From contig NVQB01000001.1 in the NCBI GenBank assembly GCA_002319075.1, forward strand, positions 310,001 through 374,000: a stretch of DNA of 64,000 nt. The letters run 5' to 3'. Shown in pieces: positions 35,770 through 44,341 of this stretch. The notes beneath the pieces are model-generated. The model was not told the origin of the DNA, did not search any database, and worked only from the letters and a program-made list of their open reading frames with translations. The position numbers were made by a program, and so were the translations under genes. The stretch comes from Sphingobacteriaceae bacterium (GTDB taxonomy: Bacteria; Bacteroidota; Bacteroidia; B-17B0; Aurantibacillaceae). Every line of letters starts with the position of its first letter. Within the stretch, counting starts at the first letter, position 1.

Positions 35770-36597
35770 ATGAGTATAAAACCATCGCATGTCTCTTTCT
35801 TACTTTCATGCATTGTTTGTATGTTGATCGTAATTTCTGCTGTTGCGGGACTATCTGATCCGGATTTTTATTACAATGAAACAGATGAATGGCGCTGGCA
35901 ATGTTATGCTCAGGACCTGGTTAACCTGTTTCTAGTGATGCCTTCGTTACTGATCACTTCACTACTTGTTCTGAAAAAGCCTTCTCTTGGAGGTATGTTG
36001 CAGCCAGGTGTATTGCTGTACTTAGCTTATACTTATACAATTTACTGTTTCAACGTACACTTTAATAAATCCTTTGTTCACTATTGCGCCATCCTTGCCA
36101 TCTCTTTTTATTTATTTTCTTATTCACTTTACAAAGCCATAACCGAACCAAAGGTTCTGGATTATCGCATTAAATTTACCCGAATAACCGGCATTTATTT
36201 TTTAGTAATAGCGGGTATATTTTATATTCTCTGGCTTAAAGATATTTTACCGGCGATCCGCCGCGAAAGTATTCCCCAGGAGCTAATTGAAACAGGATTG
36301 GTTACAAATCCTGTTCACGTACTTGATCTATCTTTTGCTTTACCTGGTTTTTTTCTTGCAGGAATTTTGTTGTTGAGAAATACTTCACTTGGGTATTTTT
36401 TTGCGGGACCTTTGCTCGTTTTTGCTTTCCTGATGGATCTGACCATCACTGCTTTAAATAGTTTAGGTCCGAAAGCGTTTGACAAAAATGTAATAACACT
36501 ATCGGGTATAATGTTAACCCTGGCTATATTTAGTTCAATTCTTCTCGTTTTGTTAATTAAAAGCCGGCTGAGTTTACCCCAGCCAACTTTTAAATAA
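35770..36597 (+). CDS. Polytopic membrane protein, unknown
   Basis: 275 residues with seven or eight hydrophobic segments and a periplasmic loop LSDPDFYYNETDEWRWQCYAQD near the first helix. Family not recognised. It is 33 bp after mlaD on the same strand and probably co-transcribed. It converges on the USP gene at 36602 with only 4 bp between. Confidence 0.7.
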   Translation: MSIKPSHVSFLLSCIVCMLIVISAVAGLSDPDFYYNETDEWRWQCYAQDLVNLFLVMPSLLITSLLVLKKPSLGGMLQPGVLLYLAYTYTIYCFNVHFNKSFVHYCAILAISFYLFSYSLYKAITEPKVLDYRIKFTRITGIYFLVIAGIFYILWLKDILPAIRRESIPQELIETGLVTNPVHVLDLSFALPGFFLAGILLLRNTSLGYFFAGPLLVFAFLMDLTITALNSLGPKAFDKNVITLSGIMLTLAIFSSILLVLLIKSRLSLPQPTFK

Positions 36598-36601
36598 ACG
36601 T

Positions 36602-37423
36602 TTAATGAATTACAAGTAATGGAGTTTCTAATGTGTACGCGAGCGATTTGGTAACACTTTCTGTGAAAAGTTTTTGAAGCAAGGTGTGTTTTCGGGGGTT
36701 AACCATAACCACATCTGTTTTGTGAAATTTAAAATAATACTCTAAAGCTTTTGAAACATTCTTATCTTCGATATGCACCTGTTTGTGCTTAATTCCCTGC
36801 AGGCGTTTTTCTGCAAACGCGTAGGTTTCGGATTTATCATACACCAATTCTTTATCATTGCCATCAACCGTTACAAGTTCAAGCTCTGCATCAAAAATGT
36901 CCGCGAAATCTCTCGCCGTGTAAAGCAGTGTTCCTTCCTCAATTTTATCCATATCGCATGCAAAACAAATGCTGCTTATTTTCCGGTATCGGGCTGCTTC
37001 AGGTACAATAAAAGTTGGTATTTCCAGATCTCTTGCCACGCTTACAGCTGAGCTTCCCATAATGTGACGTTTCAAAAAGCTGCCTTCCCCTACCATGCCC
37101 ATAACAACTAGCTCGCCACTGTATTTGGCCACTGCATCTGTAAGGGCACCATAAGGAGTGCCCAGGTATGAAAAGCATTCAACACCAAAATCATAATTTT
37201 CTCTGAGAATCTCATCCTTCAATGATTTTAAACTCACCCTTGATGCTTCCTGCAAAGTCGAAATCATATCTAACGGCGCTAAGGAGTCATATCCCGCTAT
37301 GGGGAGCGAATAAGAATTTACGAGTACGAGCTTTGCGCTAAAATGTTTAGCGAGCCCAACCGCATAATTTACTGCGTTTTGTGCCGGCAAAGAAAAGTCT
37401 GTTCCTACGATAATTGTTTCCAT
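36602..37423 (-). CDS. Universal stress protein, tandem Usp domains
   Basis: 273 residues, two Usp domains (~1-138; METIIVGTDFSLPAQNAVNY, VVMGMVGEGSFLKRHIMGSS; ~143-273; SICFACDMDKIEEG, ending SLAYTLETPLLVIH). The ATP-binding loop G-x-x-G-x-x-x-R/K-x-x-x-G-S is retained in the first domain. It has its own island promoter (37435-37499). The predicted transcript starts about 5 nt from the ATG, so it may be nearly leaderless. Confidence 0.92.
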   Translation of the reverse strand: METIIVGTDFSLPAQNAVNYAVGLAKHFSAKLVLVNSYSLPIAGYDSLAPLDMISTLQEASRVSLKSLKDEILRENYDFGVECFSYLGTPYGALTDAVAKYSGELVVMGMVGEGSFLKRHIMGSSAVSVARDLEIPTFIVPEAARYRKISSICFACDMDKIEEGTLLYTARDFADIFDAELELVTVDGNDKELVYDKSETYAFAEKRLQGIKHKQVHIEDKNVSKALEYYFKFHKTDVVMVNPRKHTLLQKLFTESVTKSLAYTLETPLLVIH

Positions 37424-37434
37424 GTTTTTTTCTA

Positions 37435-37499
37435 TAAAAATATACTTTGCGTTTCCTTATGTACATGATCTTTATTTTCCCTTTCTATGATTCAGATCA
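37435..37499 (-). promoter_or_regulatory. Island promoter B: USP 36602-37423
   Basis: On the minus strand: distal TGATTCAGATCA (37488-37499), weak proximal TGATCTTTATTT (37466-37477) 22 bp nearer, 23-bp gap, -7 box TATTTTTA (37435-37442, last base off consensus). Confidence 0.72.
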
Positions 37500-37514
37500 C
37501 TCTCTCCAGGTGTA

Positions 37515-37579
37515 TGACTGATATCATGCATTTCGGTGAGCAAAGTCAATGGTCTTAGTAAGAAAGGCGCGCATCTTTG
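37515..37579 (+). promoter_or_regulatory. Island promoter C: TerB-USP operon
   Basis: Distal TGACTGATATCA (37515-37526), proximal TGAGCAAAGTCA (37537-37548) 22 bp on, 23-bp gap, -7 box CATCTTTG (37572-37579). The predicted start of transcription nearly coincides with the ATG at 37584, implying a leaderless message, or use of the ATG at 37593. Confidence 0.72.
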
Positions 37580-37583
37580 ATAT

Positions 37584-37991
37584 ATGAATACAATGAGACC
37601 ACAAGAGAATTTACATTATGCCATTGGTTTAATGGCTTACGCCATTGCAAGGGCAGATGGTGCAGTGCAAAAAGAGGAGCGCCAAAAATTCTTTGACCTG
37701 GTGCACGCCGAACTGAAGCGTGAGCACTATGATTTCGATATTGCTTCGATTATTTTCCAGGTAATGGATAAAGATCAGAGTTCGCTGGAAGACACCTATC
37801 ACTGGGCCATAAATCAGATCAAGGTAAATAGCCATTATTTAAGCCCTTCGCTAAAAACAACTTTTATAAGGGTAATGGAAAAGGTAGCAAAAGCCTATCC
37901 TCCGGTGACCGTAGAAGAGTCATCATTACTTGACAGGTTTAAAAAAGACATTGAACCTCTTCATGGAGATCCGGTTTACTATTCGAAATAA
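37584..37991 (+). CDS. TerB-like protein
   Basis: 135 residues. The N-terminus (HYAIGLMAYAIARADGAVQK, residues ~11-30) and EERQKFFDLV form the first acidic helical pair of TerB/DjlA-type domains (A-x-A-D-G-x-V-x-x-E-E). A second half with DYTHWAIN-like helices follows (DTYHWAINQIKVNS). TerB proteins bind metal at membranes and link to stress responses. It leads an operon with a USP, a membrane protein and a nuclease fusion. Confidence 0.75.
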   Translation: MNTMRPQENLHYAIGLMAYAIARADGAVQKEERQKFFDLVHAELKREHYDFDIASIIFQVMDKDQSSLEDTYHWAINQIKVNSHYLSPSLKTTFIRVMEKVAKAYPPVTVEESSLLDRFKKDIEPLHGDPVYYSK

Positions 37992-38012
37992 AAAAAATTA
38001 AAAAATAAATTC

Positions 38013-38855
38013 ATGGGATTAGTAATATTAGTACCTACAGATTTTTCAAGGGCGGCCAGAAATGCCATTAACTATGCCACAGAAATGGCAAAACGTATGA
38101 AAGCGAAACTTGTTTTACTTCATGTGTATCTTCCTCCTGTGCCAGTGTCGGAAGTTCCCATGATAATTCCGCTCCCCGCTGAATCCGAAACATACATTCT
38201 TAAAAAGTTAAAGCGCATTAAAAATGATCTTCTTTTAAAACGAGGAAATAAAAACCTTGAAATTGAAACCGTTTGCACCAGTGGTGTGCCCGTGGATGAG
38301 ATTTATTTATACAGCCTGAGCCAAAAAGTGGATTTTGTTGTTATGGGCATGCAGGGTAAAGGTTTTTTGAAAGAAAAATTAATGGGTAGCACCACAACAA
38401 GTCTTATTCAAAAATGCGAGGTTCCCGTTTTAACCATTGACAAAAGCATAAGTTTTAAAAATCCTAAGAAAATTGTCTTTGCCAGTGACAGTAAAGGGAT
38501 ATTTAGCAGAGAGACTTTACATCCTCTCTCACAGGTCTGTTCGGTTTACAGATCCCACATCTATGTTTTGAACGTTGTAATCTCTTCTGCCTCCTTACCT
38601 GGTGCAGATGTTATTCATAATAAAAACATTCGTACTAGTTTCAGAAACTTTGATCATAGTATTCATCAGATCATAAGTGTTTCAGTGCAGCAGGGTCTAA
38701 GTGATTTTGTCGCAGCTAAACATATGGACATGATTGTTATGATCCCGCACCACCATAGTTTGATAGAGAGGGTAATGGTCGGAAGACAAACGAAAGAGAT
38801 GGCTTTCCACTCCACTGTTCCATTACTTACGCTTCACGAAAAATTAATGCTTTAA
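38013..38855 (+). CDS. Universal stress protein, tandem Usp domains
   Basis: 280 residues, two Usp domains: VILVPTDFSRAARNAINYAT start, VVMGMQGKGFLKEKLMGSTT (~110-130) in the first domain, ending MAFHSTVPLLTLHEKL. The ATP-binding glycine loop is intact in the first domain and degenerate in the second (MIPHHHSLIERVMVGRQTKE). It is 21 bp after the TerB-like gene. Confidence 0.9.
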   Translation: MGLVILVPTDFSRAARNAINYATEMAKRMKAKLVLLHVYLPPVPVSEVPMIIPLPAESETYILKKLKRIKNDLLLKRGNKNLEIETVCTSGVPVDEIYLYSLSQKVDFVVMGMQGKGFLKEKLMGSTTTSLIQKCEVPVLTIDKSISFKNPKKIVFASDSKGIFSRETLHPLSQVCSVYRSHIYVLNVVISSASLPGADVIHNKNIRTSFRNFDHSIHQIISVSVQQGLSDFVAAKHMDMIVMIPHHHSLIERVMVGRQTKEMAFHSTVPLLTLHEKLML

Positions 38856-38871
38856 ATAATTAAGAAAGAAA

Positions 38872-39330
38872 ATGTTTAAATTATTTTTCCGAAAGCCTCA
38901 GATCTTCTTTTTAGGAATTTCGCTCATAACCTTATTGGCAGGCATAAATTATTTCTATTATTACCCGGAAGCTTATTTCGACTTAGGAGGTGATTTTCAA
39001 CTTACTGTAAGTTGTGCTACCTGCTGGTTCACATTTTCCGGATATACCCTTACACTCTCCGGAATTTATTACACGGCCTCTAAAGGAGAGTTAAAGACCC
39101 GTCATTGGCTGGTGATGTTGCATTTTATTTTTGTTATTTTATTTCTGTTGTTATTTTTTGCCATCAGCTCCTTTAATACGCCCTATGTGCAAAAACATGT
39201 TTCAGGCATGCCCTTCTTTTCACTGGTCTTTATTTATGCGGTAGTATTTTTCTTAGACCTGATCTTCTTCATTATTAGTCTGATTTTACTATTGGTAAAC
39301 ATTCTATCATTCAAAAGGCCGGGATCATGA
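38872..39330 (+). CDS. Four-helix membrane protein, unknown
   Basis: 152 residues with four hydrophobic helices and a short charged loop (ASKGELKTRHWLVMLH). The second helix region holds the sequence SCATCWFTFSGYT with a C-x-x-C pair near the membrane face. Function unknown. Its stop overlaps the nuclease-fusion start by 4 bp. Confidence 0.7.
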   Translation: MFKLFFRKPQIFFLGISLITLLAGINYFYYYPEAYFDLGGDFQLTVSCATCWFTFSGYTLTLSGIYYTASKGELKTRHWLVMLHFIFVILFLLLFFAISSFNTPYVQKHVSGMPFFSLVFIYAVVFFLDLIFFIISLILLLVNILSFKRPGS

Positions 39331-40190
39331 GGCAGGGCATATTCGTGACCAAGTCGTCCGGAAAGAAAGAGCCTTTTTCAATGATTAAGTTAAGGCGTTC
39401 TCTTGAAAGAGCAAAGGCTGGTGAAGAAGAAATAGAAAGGATTCTTGAACAGGTGATGCCTGAGTTATATCAAGGTGTCAGCACCAAGCGCATACATAGT
39501 CTCGCCTTTCGTCTTTTACGAAAAAGCTCGAGGCCAAATGCCGCACGCTATCATTTGAAAAAAGGCATTATGGAATTAGGGCCTTCAGGTTTTCCTTTTG
39601 AAAAATTTATAGCCAAGATCTTTGAACATCAAAACTATACGACCTGTGTAGATCAGATCCTGCAGGGTAAATGCGTGACCCACGAAATTGATGTGATCGC
39701 CCGTAAAGAAAAAGAAGTGGTATTGGTAGAATGTAAATACAGGAATACAGCTGGTATAGCAGTTGACATAAAAACGCCGCTTTATATTCATGCACGTTTT
39801 GAAGATGTGCTGGCAAATTCAGAATTTAAGAACCAATTCGAAAAAGTAAGTGGCTGGGTGGCTACAAACGCTAAGTTCACAGGGGACGCCGTTACTTATG
39901 GAAAATGCCAGGGCATGAATTTGTTAAGTTGGGACTATCCCTCTCATAATGGTCTTAAAGATATTATCGATACTACAGGATTATACCCTTTAACCTGTCT
40001 TACAAGTCTGACGAAACAGGAGAAGCAATGGCTCATGTCAAAGAATTATGTACTTGTGGGGGAGATCTATAAAAACGAAGCACTCTTATCGCAGGCAGGG
40101 GTCACAGTGCAAAGGCTCCCAGCGGTTGCAATGGAAGGCAGAACGCTATGCGAGGAGCTTGTCCTTAAGAAAAATGCCGCTCAAAAATAA
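39327..40190 (+). CDS. ATP-cone / Mrr-like restriction endonuclease fusion
   Basis: 287 residues. The N-terminal ~90 residues form an ATP-cone (VTKSSGKKEPFSMIKLRRSL, ending before FPFEKF), the nucleotide-sensing module of ribonucleotide reductases. The middle is a PD-(D/E)xK endonuclease of the Mrr type (E-I-D-V-I-A...VVLVECKYRN, ~130-150), the catalytic D-x13-E-x-K. A short C-terminal helix-hairpin-like tail (LTKQEKQWLMSKNYVLVGEI) follows. It may cut DNA or sense adenylate charge. No methyltransferase or known restriction partner is adjacent. Confidence 0.85.
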   Translation: MRQGIFVTKSSGKKEPFSMIKLRRSLERAKAGEEEIERILEQVMPELYQGVSTKRIHSLAFRLLRKSSRPNAARYHLKKGIMELGPSGFPFEKFIAKIFEHQNYTTCVDQILQGKCVTHEIDVIARKEKEVVLVECKYRNTAGIAVDIKTPLYIHARFEDVLANSEFKNQFEKVSGWVATNAKFTGDAVTYGKCQGMNLLSWDYPSHNGLKDIIDTTGLYPLTCLTSLTKQEKQWLMSKNYVLVGEIYKNEALLSQAGVTVQRLPAVAMEGRTLCEELVLKKNAAQK

Positions 40191-40264
40191 GTGCATTATA
40201 AGTGTTTTTTTGAAACGATCAAAGTTACCTGTTACGCCGCGGCATAAACTACTTTAGAGAATTG

Positions 40265-40675
40265 TTATGGACGAAACCGGGCATAAACAACTCCTGCAAA
40301 AATTGCTTCTGCAAGATTTGAAATGGCCCAACTTACAACAATGGCGCCTGACAGCTGGAAAGTGCAATAAGACATGATCATTCCCGGAATAGTAACTGCC
40401 CAGTAGATCAAGCCGAAATTAAGTCCTTTGCTACTATATGTGTAACCTTTTATGCGATGTTTGGCCAGGTTCCAGATCCATAACATAAGTCCGGCTGTGA
40501 TAAAAGGCACAAACCAGTAGAATGCCATTTTGGGATCAGTGACTGAACGGAAAATAGTGGTGTTCATATATTCCGTTTCAATGGAGGGCTCCATCGCGTT
40601 AGCCAGCTTTCCTAAGCCCATGCCTATGGCCAGCATACCAAAGCCGGTCAACACTACTATCCCAGGGTTTTTCAT
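40265..40675 (-). CDS. Small membrane protein, unknown
   Basis: 136 residues with four hydrophobic segments (GIVVLTGFGMLAIGMGLGKLA; FYWFVPFITAGLMLWIWNLA; FGLIYWAVTIPGMIMSY; AIVVSWAISNLAEAIFAGVVY). Not recognised. It lies 11 bp downstream of the USP at 40687-41547 and probably shares its operon, controlled by promoter D. Confidence 0.7.
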   Translation of the reverse strand: MKNPGIVVLTGFGMLAIGMGLGKLANAMEPSIETEYMNTTIFRSVTDPKMAFYWFVPFITAGLMLWIWNLAKHRIKGYTYSSKGLNFGLIYWAVTIPGMIMSYCTFQLSGAIVVSWAISNLAEAIFAGVVYARFRP

Positions 40676-40686
40676 GTGTTTGAATG

Positions 40687-41547
40687 TTAATAGAGTTTTG
40701 ATGTTAATTTTTTATCGTAATGAAAGGCTATGATAGGTATCTTCATGTCAATCCCCATTTCACGGGTTGTGCTTGTTCCAAAGATCCGTTCCAAAAAATT
40801 GCGTTTGTGAGTTGACATACCAAGAATATCCGTGCAACCTTCTGCAACATACGTTTCAAGCTTTTCTCCGACATCGTCGCCGCTTATGAGTTGAAAAGAA
40901 AAGGAGGGATAGGTGATCGTCTTAGTCACCCTGTTTTTAAAATCGGCCATGAGCGCGCGTTCTTCAAGTGGCTCCAAATTAGTATCGCTAATATGTAACA
41001 CGTTTAGCTGTGCTTTGAATAATCCCGCGAAATCTGCCAGCTTAACCAGATCTGCCAGGTCACTTTCGCGATAGTCGGTGGCATAGGTGATTGTTTTCAC
41101 CGGTCTGTTAAAACGAAAACCGGCAGGTATAGCCATTACGGGACAGGTCGCATGCTCCATCACGTAAGTGGCCGTTGTGCCGAAAAACGCATCTCCAAGT
41201 CCATCAGCGCCTTTGGTGCCCATAATGATCATGTCCGCCCGGTTTTCTTTTGCGACCTCTACAATGGTGTCTCCGGGGCTTCCTTCACCGATATTAAAAC
41301 GATAGCTCTTTAATCCCTCTTGCTCAAAAAAGGCAGCCTGAGTTTTTAATTTCCGTTCCGAGTCCTTATGAAACTGCTCTTTTTCTTCTCTGAGTATGTC
41401 ATAGGGTATTTCTGCTATTGGTATCGGCACCTGAAAGCTATGATGCAGAATTATTTTTGCGTTTTGCTTTTTCGCCAACAAAGCAGCAAAACGTAATGCG
41501 TTTTCAGCATTCTCCGAAAAATCGGTTGGTATAAGTAAGGTTTTCAT
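40687..41547 (-). CDS. Universal stress protein, tandem Usp domains
   Basis: 286 residues, two Usp domains (~1-145: MKTLLIPTDFSENAENALRF, MIIMGTKGADGLGDAFFGTT; ~148-280: TITYATDYRESDLADLV, ending MKIPIIAFHYDK). Both halves keep G-loops (second: LGMSTHKRNFLERIFGTSTT). Promoter D lies directly upstream. Confidence 0.92.
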   Translation of the reverse strand: MKTLLIPTDFSENAENALRFAALLAKKQNAKIILHHSFQVPIPIAEIPYDILREEKEQFHKDSERKLKTQAAFFEQEGLKSYRFNIGEGSPGDTIVEVAKENRADMIIMGTKGADGLGDAFFGTTATYVMEHATCPVMAIPAGFRFNRPVKTITYATDYRESDLADLVKLADFAGLFKAQLNVLHISDTNLEPLEERALMADFKNRVTKTITYPSFSFQLISGDDVGEKLETYVAEGCTDILGMSTHKRNFLERIFGTSTTREMGIDMKIPIIAFHYDKKLTSKLY

Positions 41548-41567
41548 AATTCGGTTTTTTACAGGAT

Positions 41568-41632
41568 CAAATTTACTGAGGCATTTGCCGCAACAGCGTA
41601 AGCAGGGTCACAAAACAAGGTGATTCTGCTCA
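41568..41632 (-). promoter_or_regulatory. Island promoter D: USP 40687-41547
   Basis: Minus strand: distal TGATTCTGCTCA (41621-41632), weak proximal TAAGCAGGGTCA (41599-41610) 22 bp nearer, 23-bp gap, perfect -7 box TAAATTTG (41568-41575). Confidence 0.75.
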
Positions 41633-41638
41633 CTCAGG

Positions 41639-42622
41639 TCAGGACGAAAGTTCTTTAATGATATTTACAAAACGTTTATTGATTTTTTTTCTACCTGTAG
41701 CAGCCTTCAAAAAAGGAGTATACATCAGTCTGTTATTGCTCACTCCTACTACAAACCCGGTCTTTCCCTGCATCATTTCTTTTACAGCTTCATTCCCAAG
41801 CAGACTTGCAAGAGTTCTGTCAAAGCAGCTGGGGTTACCCCCTCTTTGTATGTGACCGAGTACCGCAGTGCGTATTTCATAATGTTTAAAGCGATCCTCT
41901 AATTCTGCAGCAAGGGCCATAACCCCACCTTTTACCGCACCTTCAGCAACAACCACGATCAACGAGGATTTATTTCTTTTCCATCCTTTTTCAAGGCAGG
42001 CAGTAAGATCAGAAATACTGTTTTTATCTTCAGGAATTAAAATTGCTTCTGCACCCGCAGCAAGTCCGCATTGAAGGGCGATATGCCCGGCGTCCCTCCC
42101 CATCACTTCTACAAAAAACAATCTGTTGTGCGCATCTGCGGTATCCCTGATCTTGTCAATTGCTTCCAAAGCGGTGTTGCAGGCGGTATCAAAACCAATA
42201 GTGTAATCGCATCCGTAAACGTCATTGTCTATGGTCTTTGGAACACCTATCACAGGGATAGGAAATTCGGAACAGAATGCGTGTGCGCCTGCAAACGATC
42301 CATTGCCTCCAATAATTACAAGTCCATCGATGCCAGACTTTGTGAGCTGATAGTAGGCAGCTTTTCTTCCTTCCTGCGTTTTAAATCGTTCGCTCCTTGA
42401 CGTTTTAATTATAGTACCCCCACGCTGGATAATGTTACTAACGGAAAAGGAATCCATCTCTGAAAAGTTACCGTCAATAAGACCTTCAAATCCCCCGTGT
42501 ACACTCCACACTTCAAGATCATGTGCCAGGGCAGTTCTTAACACTGACCGGATGGCAGCGTTCATCCCGGGAGCGTCGCCACCCGAAGTCATTACAGCAA
42601 TTTTTTTTATAAGGTTTTTCAT
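41639..42622 (-). CDS. pfkA: 6-phosphofructokinase (PfkA type)
   Basis: 327 residues, standard PfkA length. N-terminal MTSGGDAPGMNAAIRSVLR, PKTIDND catalytic loop (Asp ~134) and FVEVMGRDAGHIALQ are all present. An oddity: the magnesium/ATP loop reads GGNGS instead of GGDGS (Asn for Asp103 of the E. coli enzyme); the next Gly is the form that favours ATP over pyrophosphate. It makes fructose-1,6-bisphosphate. The 8-bp gap to the 69-aa gene upstream implies a shared transcript from promoter E. Confidence 0.93.
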   Translation of the reverse strand: MKNLIKKIAVMTSGGDAPGMNAAIRSVLRTALAHDLEVWSVHGGFEGLIDGNFSEMDSFSVSNIIQRGGTIIKTSRSERFKTQEGRKAAYYQLTKSGIDGLVIIGGNGSFAGAHAFCSEFPIPVIGVPKTIDNDVYGCDYTIGFDTACNTALEAIDKIRDTADAHNRLFFVEVMGRDAGHIALQCGLAAGAEAILIPEDKNSISDLTACLEKGWKRNKSSLIVVVAEGAVKGGVMALAAELEDRFKHYEIRTAVLGHIQRGGNPSCFDRTLASLLGNEAVKEMMQGKTGFVVGVSNNRLMYTPFLKAATGRKKINKRFVNIIKELSS

Positions 42623-42629
42623 ATTTGTC

Positions 42630-42839
42630 TTAAACTAAACGCTTGATCCTGGTAAGCATTTTATCCCGGGTAACTCTTGACTGTTGTGCACTGGTGTTTT
42701 CTCCGGGCATCCATTTTCCGGCGTAGTACCTGATCGCATGATCGCTCCGGCAGATGATGTAGCGAAGGCAAACGATGAACAACACGATGAGAGCCGGAAT
42801 AATCATGAGTAGCTTACGGCTCCTTCGTGTCATTTTCAT
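42630..42839 (-). CDS. Small single-pass membrane protein, first gene of the PFK operon
   Basis: 69 residues: basic N-terminus (KMTRRSRKLLMI), one membrane helix (IPALIVLFIVCLRYII) and a charged tail. A perfect island promoter is positioned just upstream, which supports it as a real gene even though no family is recognised. Confidence 0.65.
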   Translation of the reverse strand: MKMTRRSRKLLMIIPALIVLFIVCLRYIICRSDHAIRYYAGKWMPGENTSAQQSRVTRDKMLTRIKRLV

Positions 42840-42853
42840 ATTCTAATTTTTTT

Positions 42854-42949
42854 CAAATGTAAAGTCGCATGCACCTATAGCGCGTGATGGCAATCATTTC
42901 AAGAGGTGATCTAGATCATCCGGCTCTTGGTTATTTCGGTGTTGCTTTG
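42854..42949. promoter_or_regulatory. Symmetric divergent island promoters E (minus) and F (plus)
   Basis: Two good sites, TGATGGCAATCA (42885-42896) and perfect TGATCTAGATCA (42907-42918), 22 bp apart. To the left, 23 bp on, is the minus-strand -7 box TACATTTG (42854-42861) for the PFK operon; to the right, 23 bp on, is TTGCTTTG (42942-42949) for the L,D-transpeptidase. The same operator pair therefore serves both directions, each promoter taking the nearer site as proximal. Confidence 0.85.
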
Positions 42950-42990
42950 TGTATCCATAAAGAGTGTAAAAGCATTGAAAAGAGAAAACT

Positions 42991-44226
42991 ATGTACTACT
43001 TCGAAAATAATCGCTTCGTAAATTATTTTTACAGGAACATTCGTGCGTTAATGTTGATCATGAGCGTTTGCGTTGGAGCATGTGTAGCAGCGCAGCAACC
43101 ATCGACAGGAGATACTTTCAGCTTAAATAAACAGTATTATCTTTTGCAAAATTATGTAGCCAAATATGATAGTCTGCAAAAGCTGGGCGGATGGAAAAGT
43201 ATTCCTAAAATCAAAAAGAGTTTTACACAGGGGGAAGTAGATCCAATTATCGAGGCTGTGAACGCACGGCTATTGAAGGAGTGGTACCTGAAGAATGTTA
43301 GTTTTAAATCAGATTCTTTCGATACTCCGCTCCGGCTTGCTTTAGAATATTTTCAAAGAAATCATGGATGCAAGGTTTCAGGATGTATTGATGTGGAAAC
43401 GATTGAGGCAATGAATATTCCTGCTGAAAGACGGCTCGAACAACTGAAAGTTAACGTGGAGCGATGGGCATCAATGCCGGCTGATCTGGGTTGGCGTTAC
43501 ATTATTGTAAACGTGGCAGATTTTAAATTGAGCGTTGTTGAAAATAACAGGGAAGTGCTAAGCATGAAAACCATTGTAGGCAGGTACTACCGCAAAACGC
43601 CAACTATTCATTCTCAATTGAGCCACATTGTGTTTAATCCTGAATGGTCAATCCCGGAGAATATTTTAGTAAAAGATATTTTGCCGGAGATCAGGAAAGA
43701 TTCTCTCTATTTGCCAAAGCATCATATCCGGGTGTATCGTTACGAAAAAAATGGGAGCAAAACAGAAATTGACCGTTATGGCATTGACTGGCAACACATT
43801 TCTCCCCAGCATATACCCTTTGTGCTGATCCAGGAACCTGGCCCCTGGAATGCACTCGGGCAGGTGAAATTTTTATTTCAGAATCCATATCATGTATATA
43901 TTCACGACACGCCGGCAAAAGAACTCTTTAAGGCCAAAGAGCCTATCTTTAGCTCGGGCTGTATCCGGTTATCAGATGCATTAGGGCTCGCAGCTTACTT
44001 ATTAGAACCAGAAGAACCCTTAATTAGCGAAGAACTGGTTGATGTGATTGAAAGTAGAGGTGATAATTACACCATTGCTTTAAGGAAACAAGTACCTGTT
44101 TACATTGATTATTTTACGGCCTGGGTTGACCTGGCAGGAAATTTGAATTTCCGGAGAGATGTCTACAATAAAGATGTTTTACGCCCCAGATCTTTAACAC
44201 CAGTTACTTCACTGGATCAGGAATGA
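42991..44226 (+). CDS. L,D-transpeptidase (YcbB/LdtD-like)
   Basis: 411 residues: hydrophobic N-terminus (ALMLIMSVCVGACVA), peptidoglycan-binding helical domain (~75-135; LALEYFQRNHGCKVSGCIDVE), and YkuD catalytic domain with HDTPAKELFKAKEPIFSSGC (Cys ~327; His 20 residues upstream). It forms 3-3 cross-links or attaches protein to peptidoglycan. Known Ldt enzymes are induced when growth stops, which fits its place in this regulon. Confidence 0.9.
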   Translation: MYYFENNRFVNYFYRNIRALMLIMSVCVGACVAAQQPSTGDTFSLNKQYYLLQNYVAKYDSLQKLGGWKSIPKIKKSFTQGEVDPIIEAVNARLLKEWYLKNVSFKSDSFDTPLRLALEYFQRNHGCKVSGCIDVETIEAMNIPAERRLEQLKVNVERWASMPADLGWRYIIVNVADFKLSVVENNREVLSMKTIVGRYYRKTPTIHSQLSHIVFNPEWSIPENILVKDILPEIRKDSLYLPKHHIRVYRYEKNGSKTEIDRYGIDWQHISPQHIPFVLIQEPGPWNALGQVKFLFQNPYHVYIHDTPAKELFKAKEPIFSSGCIRLSDALGLAAYLLEPEEPLISEELVDVIESRGDNYTIALRKQVPVYIDYFTAWVDLAGNLNFRRDVYNKDVLRPRSLTPVTSLDQE

Positions 44227-44252
44227 TCCCCGCCTTTTATAGAAAGTTAATA

Positions 44253-44317
44253 AGACATCTATCATATACGCATATGACCCAGATCAGGACCCTTCGGGCT
44301 GTATATGATTATTATTG
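44253..44317 (+). promoter_or_regulatory. Island promoter G: RR-Crp regulator (autoregulation)
   Basis: Weak distal AGACATCTATCA (44253-44264), proximal TGACCCAGATCA (44275-44286) 22 bp on, 23-bp gap, -7 box TATTATTG (44310-44317). The regulator gene itself thus carries the island operator. Confidence 0.75.
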
Positions 44318-44341
44318 TGCTATAAACTAAATTAAGAATTC

